From: Crocinitomix sp.
GTDB taxonomy: Bacteria; Bacteroidota; Bacteroidia; Flavobacteriales_D; Crocinitomicaceae
NCBI GenBank assembly: GCA_020849935.1
Contig: JADZFJ010000426.1
Span: 1 to 29,831, forward strand
Reading direction: 5' to 3'
Length of the DNA: 29,831 nucleotides
The notes beneath the pieces are model-generated. The model searched no databases. It was not told the origin of the DNA and saw only the letters and a list, made by a program, of their open reading frames with translations. How positions within the stretch are numbered: position 1 is the stretch's first letter; the number at the start of each line of letters is the position of its first letter. The translations under genes were made by a program, and so were the position numbers. Below are positions 1 to 7,490 of the stretch, one piece after another.

Positions 1-325
1 AGAAGCGTTCTCTAAATTTGGATCTGACTTAGATGCTGCAACAAAATCGGTCCTAGACAAAGGGATTAGAAACGTGGAAATCTTAAAACAAAACGAGGGA
101 GATCCTTTCCGGGTTGAAAATCAAATCGCAATTATTTTTGCAGGTTCTAAAGGTTTATTAGGAAATGTTCCGGTAAACAAAGTTAAAGCCTTCGAAAAAG
201 AATACATCAATTACTTGACTGCAAATCATAAAGACGTGATGAGCGCTTTAGCAGCTGGTAAATATGCTGATGATTTGACAGATGTTTTAGAAAAAGTAGC
301 GTTAGAATTAGCGTCTAAATATTAA
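1..325 (+). CDS. atpA: ATP synthase F1 subunit alpha, C-terminal fragment
   Basis: The reading frame is open from the left edge (codons from base 2) to a TAA at 323-325, giving about 107 residues of the C-terminal helical domain of the alpha subunit. It opens with the familiar FSKFGSDLDAAT stretch, followed by a KQNEGDPFRVENQIAIIF-type segment and a charged helical tail. Alpha subunits form the non-catalytic nucleotide sites of the F1 hexamer at the cytoplasmic face of the inner membrane. The start and the P-loop lie outside the window. atpG follows 76 bases downstream on the same strand, matching the usual Bacteroidota order atpB-E-F-H-A-G. The GTG at 74 is an internal valine, not a start. 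Confidence 0.96.
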   Translation, partial: EAFSKFGSDLDAATKSVLDKGIRNVEILKQNEGDPFRVENQIAIIFAGSKGLLGNVPVNKVKAFEKEYINYLTANHKDVMSALAAGKYADDLTDVLEKVALELASKY

Positions 326-339
326 AAAAATACGAATCG

Positions 340-368
340 CCCATCTGGAACTAAACCCTCCAGATGGG
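340..368 (+). repeat. Hairpin in the atpA-atpG spacer
   Basis: A perfect 10-bp inverted repeat (CCCATCTGGA / TCCAGATGGG) with a 9-base loop sits between the atpA stop and the atpG start. No T-run follows it, so it does not look like an intrinsic terminator. It may be a processing or mRNA-stability structure that adjusts alpha versus gamma expression; that role is inference. Confidence 0.6.
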
Positions 369-401
369 AATTCAAACTAAGCTGACGATTAAAAAAACCG
401 C

Positions 402-1280
402 ATGGCTAACTTAAAAGAAATTAGAAACAGAATAACCTCAGTGTCTTCAACTATGCAGATTACCTCTGCAATGAAGATGGTGTCCGCTGCAAAATTAAAA
501 CGTGCACAAGATGCGGTGACCAAAATGATGCCTTATTCTCAAAAATTACAAGAAATTCTTTCAGGACTTTCTTCCTCTTTAGACGGCGTTGAAAATAGTT
601 ACGCTTCAGATCGTGAAATTAAAAATGTCGTGATCGTGGCAATTACATCAAACAGAGGTTTGTGTGGTGGTTTTAACAACTATATCATCAAAGAAACCAT
701 TCGTTTGGCCAATGAAGAATATGCTGGTAAAAATGTAAGTTTGGTAACCATTGGAAAAAAAGCAACGGATGCCTTTAAAAAATCGCCAATGTTCGCAAAA
801 GACGATTTTTTACCAACTAATTTAGATGATCTTTGGAATCAGTTGTCTTACGCAAATGCTACTCCAATTGCTGAAAAATTAATGAAAGCTTACGCTGACA
901 AAAAAATTGATAAAGTGGTAATCGTTTATAATCACTCTAAAAACGTGGCGACACAAGTGGTTCAAACAAGTCAATTATTACCTGTTGTACACGCACAAAC
1001 CGAAGGAGAACATAAAGAATTAGATTATATTTTTGAGCCTTCAAAAGAAGAAATTGTTTCTGAATTACTTCCGAAAACTTTAAAAACACAACTTTATAGT
1101 TTGTTATTAGAATCGTATGCAGGTGAGCACGGCGCACGAATGACTGCCATGCACAAAGCAACCGATAACGCAAGCGAACTGAACAAGAGTTTAAAATTAC
1201 AATACAACAAAGCCCGTCAAGCGGCAATTACAAACGAAATCCTAGAAATCGTTGGTGGTGCCGAAGCATTAAACGGATAA
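402..1280 (+). CDS. atpG: ATP synthase F1 subunit gamma
   Basis: This 292-residue protein is the central rotor shaft of the F1F0 ATP synthase, coupling proton flow through F0 to conformational change in the alpha/beta hexamer. The N-terminal helix carries the family pattern MANLKEIRNRI followed by STMQITSAMKMVSAAKL (residues about 1-32). The central Rossmann-like part has the SNRGLCGGFN motif (about 83-92). The C-terminal helix has ARMTAMHKATDNA and ends with a conserved NEILEIVGGAEAL-type tail. Length matches the family. The ATG at 402 is the natural start because homologues begin with this same helix. It is the last gene of the ATP synthase cluster here; a terminator follows. The gene for epsilon/beta is not adjacent, as is normal in Bacteroidota, where atpD-atpC lie elsewhere. 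Confidence 0.98.
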   Translation: MANLKEIRNRITSVSSTMQITSAMKMVSAAKLKRAQDAVTKMMPYSQKLQEILSGLSSSLDGVENSYASDREIKNVVIVAITSNRGLCGGFNNYIIKETIRLANEEYAGKNVSLVTIGKKATDAFKKSPMFAKDDFLPTNLDDLWNQLSYANATPIAEKLMKAYADKKIDKVVIVYNHSKNVATQVVQTSQLLPVVHAQTEGEHKELDYIFEPSKEEIVSELLPKTLKTQLYSLLLESYAGEHGARMTAMHKATDNASELNKSLKLQYNKARQAAITNEILEIVGGAEALNG

Positions 1281-1299
1281 GTTGTTTAATCTCATTGCG

Positions 1300-1336
1300 A
1301 AATCTCGTCTATATCAAATAGGCGAGATTTTTTTTG
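1300..1336 (+). terminator. Rho-independent terminator of the atp operon
   Basis: The 12-base arm AAATCTCGTCTA pairs with TAGGCGAGATTT (one G-T wobble), with a loop of about six bases, and runs directly into a T-run at 1328-1335. It lies 19 bases after the atpG stop. The A-rich 5' side gives a weaker hairpin on the minus strand, where it could also stop the parDE transcript arriving from the other side. Confidence 0.85.
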
Positions 1337-1374
1337 TCTAAAATTTTGGGATGTGGCGTTATTGGATGGGTGGT

Positions 1375-1677
1375 TTATTTATCGTTTATTCGATTGGTGA
1401 TGTCCATTCTTTCGTGGAGAATTCTGATGATTTCAATTACCCCTTTGTCAATTTGTTGATAGAATATAATGTGTTTCCCGGATTGTAACCCATATAGATT
1501 TTCGCTAATCCCATCATATTTTTTGCCTAATTGGGGATTTATGCCAACCTGTAGACAATCAAATTTTAAACTCGAATAATATTGATCCGCTTGATTTTCT
1601 GACCATTCTTCGAAGGTGTAATTCCAAATAGCATTCAAATCGTTAATTGCTTCTTGCTTAAAAATAACCTTAGCCAT
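1375..1677 (-). CDS. parE: RelE/ParE-family toxin
   Basis: A 100-residue protein of the RelE/ParE toxin superfamily. It has the typical N-terminal helix (AINDLNAIWNYTFEEWSENQADQYY), a central short strand region (NPQLGKKYDGISENLYGL), a GKHIIFYQQI strand and the closing EIIRILHERMD segment, which is the hallmark of ParE-like members. Known ParE proteins poison DNA gyrase, while RelE proteins cleave ribosome-bound mRNA; this one looks closer to ParE by its C-terminus, but the target cannot be read from sequence. Its ATG overlaps the end of the upstream antitoxin gene by 8 bases (ATGGCTAA), so the pair is translationally coupled, antitoxin first. Confidence 0.9.
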   Translation of the reverse strand: MAKVIFKQEAINDLNAIWNYTFEEWSENQADQYYSSLKFDCLQVGINPQLGKKYDGISENLYGLQSGKHIIFYQQIDKGVIEIIRILHERMDITNRINDK

Positions 1678-1918
1678 TCTTTCTTTTTTCAGCTTTGAGC
1701 GTTTTTAGATTTTCTTCAAAGTCAAAATTTTCTATGCTAGGACTGTTTAAACCTACTTGAATGGCATTTCTAAGCGCCGCCATTTTATTTTCTTCGTCTT
1801 CAAGTAGTCTAAGTCCTGCACGAATTACTTCGCTAACATTTTTAAATCTTCCTACCGAAATCTGGGTTTGCACAAATTGGTCAAAGTAGTTCCCAAGTGA
1901 TATTGATGTGTTTTTCAT
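1670..1918 (-). CDS. parD: ParD-like antitoxin
   Basis: An 82-residue protein with an N-terminal ribbon-helix-helix fold: the strand NTSISLGNYFDQFVQ, then a helix, then SEVIRAGLRLLEDEE, which is the classic ParD/CopG second helix. The rest (residues about 50-82) is charged and probably disordered until it wraps the ParE toxin. It binds its own promoter as a dimer in known systems. A 17-bp palindrome just upstream overlaps a candidate promoter and fits as the operator. Together with the overlapping toxin gene it forms a compact type II toxin-antitoxin module lying against the end of the atp operon. Confidence 0.9.
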   Translation of the reverse strand: MKNTSISLGNYFDQFVQTQISVGRFKNVSEVIRAGLRLLEDEENKMAALRNAIQVGLNSPSIENFDFEENLKTLKAEKRKNG

Positions 1919-1931
1919 CTGTAATTTTTTT

Positions 1932-1963
1932 CCAAGTTACCAAAAATTGGTAATTTATACAAA
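1932..1963 (-). promoter_or_regulatory. Candidate parDE promoter with overlapping operator
   Basis: Read on the minus strand there is TTTG (1960-1963), a 20-base spacer, and TAACTTGG (1932-1939), close to the Bacteroidota TTTG / TAnnTTTG pattern with one mismatch. A palindrome TTACCAAAAATTGGTAA occupies 1937-1953, covering the spacer and the edge of the -7 box, exactly where a ParD dimer could block transcription. The match to the promoter pattern is seen; repression is inferred from the ParD family. Confidence 0.55.
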
Positions 1964-2118
1964 TTTTGAATTATTTTTTTTAGACAGAGGTAAACAGGTT
2001 TTGTTTCGTTACATTTTGGCGGATTTATATCATACCAATCAACCAAATTCTCCTTCAAATTTCGCAGGCTGTAACCACTTTCAAAAAACCACGTATCGGA
2101 AGTATCAACTCCACGAAA

Positions 2119-2469
2119 ATGACATTAGGTGACCGCATTCAAGTATTAAGAAAAGAAAAACGACTCACGCAAGCCGGTTTAGCTTCAAATATTGGGGTCT
2201 CGATTGCACAATTAACGCGCTACGAAACCCAAGACGTTTTGCCTAACGCAGATGCTCTAAAACGAATGGCCATGTGCTTTGGTATCACGATTGATTTTCT
2301 AGTGAACGGCACAACCGCCCAAAAAGCCGAAAGTGCAATTTCCGACGCCAAATTATTAGGACTATTTAAACAAGTTGAACTCCTTGCTGACGAAGATCGG
2401 AAGGTGATTTTTAAACTTATTGAGGCGTTTACCATCAAAAAACAACTGGAGCACATGCTAAAGCAATAA
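2119..2469 (+). CDS. XRE-family helix-turn-helix transcriptional regulator
   Basis: A 116-residue DNA-binding protein. Residues about 3-63 are an HTH_3/XRE domain: GDRIQVLRKEKRLTQAGLASNIGVSIAQLTRYET followed by PNADALKRMAMCFGITIDFLVNG, the usual five-helix arrangement. The C-terminal half (about 70-116) is helical and charged and could mediate dimerisation. It faces away from the parDE pair, separated by 200 bases. It may be an independent regulator rather than part of the toxin-antitoxin module, since parD already supplies a DNA-binding domain. The start at 2119 puts the ATG directly at the HTH domain, as in relatives. Targets unknown. Confidence 0.88.
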   Translation: MTLGDRIQVLRKEKRLTQAGLASNIGVSIAQLTRYETQDVLPNADALKRMAMCFGITIDFLVNGTTAQKAESAISDAKLLGLFKQVELLADEDRKVIFKLIEAFTIKKQLEHMLKQ

Positions 2470-2499
2470 GGCTTTTTGTAGTTTCAGAGGATTATTCTT

Positions 2500-2577
2500 T
2501 TGGGCGTTTTAACACGCTGTCCGTTATAGTCCCCCCAACGTGTTGGGGAGAGCTGCCACTACCATCGTTAACGCGAA
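2500..2577. repeat. Hairpin repeat copy R1 (short-stem form)
   Basis: A 78-bp intergenic element between the convergent XRE and riboflavin synthase genes. It starts TTGGGCGTTTT and ends TTAACGCGAAA, so the outer ends GCGTT/AACGC pair. The centre is CCCCAAC (2533-2539), GT, GTTGGGG (2542-2548). Its arms match the other three copies: the 29 bases 2502-2530 agree at 22 positions with the outer arm of the copy at 25698-25848, and AGCTGCCACTACCATCG (2551-2567) agrees at 15 of 17. It may double as a bidirectional terminator; that is inference. Confidence 0.75.
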
Positions 2578-2598
2578 ATCTTCTAAAAAATAAAGTAC

Positions 2599-3186
2599 TT
2601 ACTCCTTACGATAATCCATCATTTTCCGAACGTATTTCCCAATAATATCAAATTCTAAATTTACTTTACTGCCTACTTGTAAAGTGTGAAAATTGGTATG
2701 TTCAATGGTGTAAGGAATTATATGAACAGAAAACAAAGAATCTTCTGACCTAACCACGGTTAAACTAACCCCGTTAATGGTAATCGAACCTTTGGAAACA
2801 GTCACTTCATCGTAATCATAAGTAAATGTAAATTCGGCACTGCCTTCGTGTTGTTTGATATCAATGCAAGTACCAACAGTGTCCACGTGCCCTTGCACAA
2901 TATGGCCATCTAACCGAGCGCCCACTTTTGTGCAACGCTCTAAATTAACCACATCACCCACAGTTAACAAACCCAAATTCGTCCGAATCAAGGTTTCTTC
3001 AATGGCCGTTAGGGTATATTCGTTACCATTAATTGCAACAACGGTTAAACAAGTGCCATTGTGGGCAACGCTTTGGTCAATTTTTAATTCGTTCGTAAAT
3101 CCACACGAAAAAGTAAAATGTACATTACTTCCTTCTTTTTCAATCCGCTCAACCCGGGCAAGGGTTTCTATAATTCCTGTAAACAT
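2599..3186 (-). CDS. ribE: Riboflavin synthase, alpha subunit
   Basis: A 195-residue enzyme that dismutates two molecules of 6,7-dimethyl-8-ribityllumazine to riboflavin plus the pyrimidinedione. It begins with the diagnostic MFTGIIE. Two lumazine-binding (Lum_binding) repeats are visible: residues about 1-88 with NGTCLTVV and ENLGRCT-like NLERCTKVGARLDGH, and about 89-190 with GHIVQGHVDTVG and SITINGVSLTVV. Length is typical. Many flavobacterial genomes keep this gene near pdxA; here it is about 4.3 kb from pdxA, on the opposite strand, with a large secreted-protein gene and an aminopeptidase between. The gene upstream on the same strand ends 76 bases before it, so they could be cotranscribed. 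Confidence 0.97.
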   Translation of the reverse strand: MFTGIIETLARVERIEKEGSNVHFTFSCGFTNELKIDQSVAHNGTCLTVVAINGNEYTLTAIEETLIRTNLGLLTVGDVVNLERCTKVGARLDGHIVQGHVDTVGTCIDIKQHEGSAEFTFTYDYDEVTVSKGSITINGVSLTVVRSEDSLFSVHIIPYTIEHTNFHTLQVGSKVNLEFDIIGKYVRKMMDYRKE

Positions 3187-3262
3187 ATTTTAGATCTTCT
3201 AACAAATTAATAACTGCAAAACAAACATTCCATTTCCAGAATTGTTCAGCTTTAAAACATAA

Positions 3263-5872
3263 TTAATTTGTGCCATTAATAAGTTGAATATTGCCATGGA
3301 ACGATCTTGGAATCAATCCGGCTAATTTAATTTCGTACACCACAATCGAGTAAAAATAAACCCCATCCGAACAAAGTTTATCCGAAACTTGGTCACGACC
3401 ATTCCAATAAATATATGGATCTGTGGTTTCAAACACTACCTCGCCCCACCTATTCATAATTTTTAGGTCAATACTATCCACAAATTTAAATGGCAATAAC
3501 GGATGAAAAAGATCATTTAAATTATTGTTATCCGGACTAAAAATATTTGGCAATTCGTAATACCCATCGCAATTGTCAATACAAACAATATTTGAGCGCA
3601 CACTTTCATTGCCATATTGTGCCGAATCGGTAGCAGTAACGGCATAACATCCCGCAATACTTCTCCGATCTTTATGGGTGAAAAAGGTATTCAAATCACC
3701 CGAAATCGTCGTTAAAAAAGTTAAACTATCCCCTTCAAATGGCGCATAATAAAGGGTATAACTCATCACATCATCGGCACAAAAATCATTCGGATTTGTC
3801 CAATTTAAATAAGTTTCCTCTAAATCACAATCTCCGCCAATAGTTAAGGTTGGTGCACAAGGTGGTGTGCGATCAATTGGAACTCCACAGGCAATTTGCG
3901 ACCAATTTTCAATTGGATTCACAATCCCTGTCGAAGTATATTCACCAATCGATTTAATGCGGTAACAGTAAGTGGCCCCGTTCACCAAAGCGGTATCAAT
4001 AAATCCAATTTCAGCCGTCGACCCGATTAATTCAAAATTACCGCTACCCGTTGGTACTTCTTTATACACCTCGTACAAATAATTTGCCCAAGGGGTGTTT
4101 TCTATCCAGGTAATTTCTAATTGATTATCGTTAGGAATTAGCGTAATAAAAATAGACGAAGCCGTCAATGAACTTCCAACCAATAGATCGTCACTGTACA
4201 ATTCAACGCGATAGGTATACGGCAAAGTTTCGGTGGACAATAAAGCATCGTAAAAAACGGTATCTGGGTTAATTATCGAAACCTGATCAGGTGAAGTATA
4301 AACCAAGGTAGAAGGTCCACCACCTAAATTTTCTTGTCGGTAAAGTTGATAATGGTAAGGTCCCGCAAAGGCCTCTGTGTTTAATTCTTTTGGATACGAC
4401 CAATAAACAGAGTCTTCGCCAACAGTTGTGCTCGTAATAGCAATCGAAACATGGGTTAATACAGGAATTTCAAATTTCAGTTGCGCACAAACTTGCTCCG
4501 AAACACAACTCTCTACCCCTTGTGCATTCACTGCGGTAATGAGATAACAGTATTCATTTCCAATAATCAATCCATCCGAATCCGTAAAATTGGTGGTCGG
4601 GGAAAAACCAACTAACTCGTAACCCATTAATTCAGGCACTCCCTTTTCACAACATTCTTCACTAAATTCAGAACTGTCTGTCGAACGATAAATATTGTAG
4701 CCAACAATTCCTTCACACGTAGAAGCGTCCCACGATAAAATCATTGAATTACCTAATGGCGAAACAGTTACATTTTCTACTGGTGGAATATTGACTTTAA
4801 TCCTAAAATTAGAAAGATCCGTCAATTGAATGGCTGGATGATGGTTTTCGGCATGCACCGTAATTGTGTAATAATCATCCGATGCTTGATCACAATTGGG
4901 GGTCCATAAAAATCGTCCAGTGGCAATCAAAAAGCCAGAACTATCAATAAAATCAGCCGGATTTTCAGGGAGATAAAAAATTGAGCCAGTAGCAAATACA
5001 CTTACTTCATATTCAGGGTCCGTTGCAGTAATTGGAATGTTTAATTCTGTTCCTGCAAAAATACAGGTATCAGGTAATTCTTCCAAGGTTGGCGCGTCAT
5101 GCGCACATACCACCACATCAAATTGCATGTCTTGCAAAACACTTCCAATATAAATTCCACTTCGATATTCCGAAATTTTAATGGCAATATTATAGACGCC
5201 CTGCACAGTTGGAGCGTCCCAACACATGGTTCCTGTAATTGGGTCGATGGTTAATTCACCACCACCAATCGCGTTTGGATATTTGTAAATCTCCGGAATA
5301 CTCATCTCTAAACAATCTTCCCCACGACAAGGCACCAACGAATAACTTAAACTATCACCGTCCGGATCGTACGCCGAAACATTGTAACAATAAATCTCAT
5401 TGACACACGCAAATTCTGGACAAGGACAATCTTCAATTACTAACGAATTATTTGCAGGACCTAGAAAAGGAGAAATTACCAACTCTGTTTGAATGCAAAA
5501 AACCTTATCCACCGAATTAGTGATATTAATTACCCCCGAATTTCGGTTCGGATCTTCTACTTGAATAATATACGAAGCAGGACCGGTAAACGTATGTAAT
5601 CCTTCGTAGGTATTAATCTGCACGTCATAATCAAAAATAAATTCAATGTCCGATCGTGTTAAGGTATCAGAAGTGCCATCTCCCCATTTAATCGCGAGCT
5701 CTGGACGATCTGCTTCGCTGGATGTTTTGGTGCAAGTTTTAACCGTAAATGCATAAGTATTTCCAGAAATATGGCGATAAGTAATTGATCCTGAACGGTT
5801 GTGTGTCGCCAAACTCCCAATTGGAAGCAAGAGCAACAAAAAGATATAAATCAACCGATTCAACACAAGCAT
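3263..5872 (-). CDS. Large secreted protein with fibronectin-III-like repeats and T9SS gliding-motility-type C-terminal domain
   Basis: An 869-residue exported protein. Residues about 1-22 form a signal peptide (hydrophobic IFLLLLLPIGSLA). The mature start THNRSGSITYRHISG followed by KTSSEADRPELAIKWGDGT is a recurrent N-terminal module of Bacteroidota surface proteins with a PKD-like WGDGT motif. Then come cadherin/Ig-like segments (about 140-350) and several fibronectin-III-like modules starting near residues 360, 470, 575 and 670, with the recurring strand pattern YNIYRS / YEVYKE / YTLYYA. Residues about 770-869 form a CHU_C-type C-terminal domain (NIFSPDNNNLNDLF, IMNRWGEVVFE, WNGRD, DGVYFYSI), which directs export by the type IX secretion system. 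Paired cysteines are frequent, suggesting disulfides. Probably a surface adhesin or matrix protein; ligand unknown. Confidence 0.9.
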   Translation of the reverse strand: MLVLNRLIYIFLLLLLPIGSLATHNRSGSITYRHISGNTYAFTVKTCTKTSSEADRPELAIKWGDGTSDTLTRSDIEFIFDYDVQINTYEGLHTFTGPASYIIQVEDPNRNSGVINITNSVDKVFCIQTELVISPFLGPANNSLVIEDCPCPEFACVNEIYCYNVSAYDPDGDSLSYSLVPCRGEDCLEMSIPEIYKYPNAIGGGELTIDPITGTMCWDAPTVQGVYNIAIKISEYRSGIYIGSVLQDMQFDVVVCAHDAPTLEELPDTCIFAGTELNIPITATDPEYEVSVFATGSIFYLPENPADFIDSSGFLIATGRFLWTPNCDQASDDYYTITVHAENHHPAIQLTDLSNFRIKVNIPPVENVTVSPLGNSMILSWDASTCEGIVGYNIYRSTDSSEFSEECCEKGVPELMGYELVGFSPTTNFTDSDGLIIGNEYCYLITAVNAQGVESCVSEQVCAQLKFEIPVLTHVSIAITSTTVGEDSVYWSYPKELNTEAFAGPYHYQLYRQENLGGGPSTLVYTSPDQVSIINPDTVFYDALLSTETLPYTYRVELYSDDLLVGSSLTASSIFITLIPNDNQLEITWIENTPWANYLYEVYKEVPTGSGNFELIGSTAEIGFIDTALVNGATYCYRIKSIGEYTSTGIVNPIENWSQIACGVPIDRTPPCAPTLTIGGDCDLEETYLNWTNPNDFCADDVMSYTLYYAPFEGDSLTFLTTISGDLNTFFTHKDRRSIAGCYAVTATDSAQYGNESVRSNIVCIDNCDGYYELPNIFSPDNNNLNDLFHPLLPFKFVDSIDLKIMNRWGEVVFETTDPYIYWNGRDQVSDKLCSDGVYFYSIVVYEIKLAGLIPRSFHGNIQLINGTN

Positions 5873-5965
5873 TCTGTTTATGACACTAAATATACAAATT
5901 CCTATGGTGTCGTGGATGAGTTAAACGTTAAATCTCCAATTTTATGCGATTTAATTACTTAAATG

Positions 5966-5989
5966 TAGCCAATCAAAAGTAATTGGCTA
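5966..5989. repeat. Inverted repeat in a divergent intergenic region
   Basis: TAGCCAAT and ATTGGCTA form a perfect 8-bp inverted repeat separated by 8 bases, roughly midway in the 187-bp spacer between the divergently transcribed secreted-protein gene and the aminopeptidase gene. It is a plausible regulator site or small hairpin; no specific regulator can be named. Confidence 0.4.
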
Positions 5990-6059
5990 AAATGTCGAGA
6001 AGAAAATCGGTTCACCCTAAAATGTATTAAAAAATGATAACTTTACAAAAAAATATAGC

Positions 6060-7490
6060 ATGTCGATTTACGTAAAAAAAGCAAACAAGTCAACCTCTAA
6101 GAATAAGGTTTATTTGATCAATAAAATTGCCAACTTAAAAGATTTAGACTTAAGCGCACGACAAAAAACATATTTCAAAGAAGTCGTTAAAGAAGATCAA
6201 TTAAGTTATACCAACGAAGCAGGTGTTTTTACGTTTATTTGTTTGTATGCGAATTTAGATCAAAATAAAGGAAAAGAAAACACGCGTAAATTTGGCGATA
6301 GTGTTTACGAAGTAGCAAAAAATCAATGCATTGATTTGTGTATTATTAGCGATTCAAGCGAGGCGGTTGAACTTTTCGCGGAAGGTTTATCGCTGTCTTC
6401 TTATAGTTTTGAAAAATATTTAAGCAAAGATAATCAATCAAAAACGACCTTAAAAAATGTAAGCACCACCAATAAAAAAGCTGATTTAGAAACAGTTGAA
6501 ATTATTGTGGAAGCCACCACTTGGTCGAGAGATTTAGTGAATGAGCCAGTGTCATTTTTAACAGCTACACAATTATCCGAAGAAATCCAAACCAAGTGCG
6601 CAACAGCAGGAATTAAAGTAGAGATATTAGGAAAACAGAAAATTGAAAGCCTAAAAATGGGTGGTTTATTGGCTGTTAATCGCGGCTCGATGGATCCTCC
6701 AACTTTTACCATTTTAGAATGGAAACCAGCCAAAATTGTGAACATTAAACCAATTGTACTGGTCGGAAAAGGGGTTGTCTACGATACTGGCGGATTGAGC
6801 TTAAAGCCAACGGCAAATTCAATGGACTTTATGAAAAGTGACATGGGCGGTGCTGCGGCGATGGTGGCAACAACCTTAGCAATCGCAAAATTGAAATTGC
6901 CCTTACACATTATCACATTGATCCCTGCTACCGACAATCGTCCGGGTGAAAATGCTTATACACCTGGGGATATTGTCACCATGTACGATGGCACCACGGT
7001 CGAAGTATTAAATACCGATGCCGAAGGAAGAATGATTTTAGCGGACGCACTGGCGTATGCCAAAAAGTTTAAACCAGAATTAGTGATTGATGCCGCCACC
7101 TTAACTGGTGCTGCTGTCGCTGCCATCGGTTTAAATGCAATGATTGCGATGGGTAATGCTTCTCAAATCGAATTTGACCGATTGAATCAAGCCGGTTTTT
7201 ATACCCATGATCGAATTGTTCAATTTCCGTTTTGGGATGAATACAAAGAAGAGATGAAATCCAAAATCGCCGATTTGAAAAATATTGGTGGACCCTATGC
7301 AGGAATGATTACCGCAGGTAAATTTTTGGAACATTTCACAGATTATCCGTATATTCACTTGGACCTAGCTGGGCCAAATTTCCTTCATAAAAAGGATTCA
7401 TACCGAGGCATGGGTGCAACAGGAGCTGGAGTTAGGTTACTTACAGCGTTTTTTATGAATAAAGTCAACGAATCGAAAAAGAAAAAATGA
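6060..7490 (+). CDS. pepA: M17-family leucyl aminopeptidase
   Basis: A 476-residue cytosolic aminopeptidase that removes N-terminal residues from peptides using two divalent metals. The N-terminal macro-like domain (about 1-150) is poorly conserved. The catalytic domain has all expected ligands: Lys237 and Asp242 in VGKGVVYDTGG, the catalytic Lys249 in LSLKP, Asp261 in MKSDMGGAAAM, and Asp320, Glu322 and Arg324 in NTDAEGRMILADAL, plus NRPGENAYTPGDIV. Family members are normally hexameric. Its stop overlaps the pdxA start by 4 bases (ATGA), so the two are translationally coupled. A TAACTTTA box at 6038-6045 is one base off the Bacteroidota -7 consensus and may be its promoter. No signal peptide is present. 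Confidence 0.95.
   Translation: MSIYVKKANKSTSKNKVYLINKIANLKDLDLSARQKTYFKEVVKEDQLSYTNEAGVFTFICLYANLDQNKGKENTRKFGDSVYEVAKNQCIDLCIISDSSEAVELFAEGLSLSSYSFEKYLSKDNQSKTTLKNVSTTNKKADLETVEIIVEATTWSRDLVNEPVSFLTATQLSEEIQTKCATAGIKVEILGKQKIESLKMGGLLAVNRGSMDPPTFTILEWKPAKIVNIKPIVLVGKGVVYDTGGLSLKPTANSMDFMKSDMGGAAAMVATTLAIAKLKLPLHIITLIPATDNRPGENAYTPGDIVTMYDGTTVEVLNTDAEGRMILADALAYAKKFKPELVIDAATLTGAAVAAIGLNAMIAMGNASQIEFDRLNQAGFYTHDRIVQFPFWDEYKEEMKSKIADLKNIGGPYAGMITAGKFLEHFTDYPYIHLDLAGPNFLHKKDSYRGMGATGAGVRLLTAFFMNKVNESKKKK

Noticed and set aside
1908..2132. 74-residue open frame between parD and the XRE gene
   Set aside because: It overlaps the parD start on the other strand, covers the parDE promoter, and its translation is Phe/Asn/Gln-rich with no domain-like pattern.
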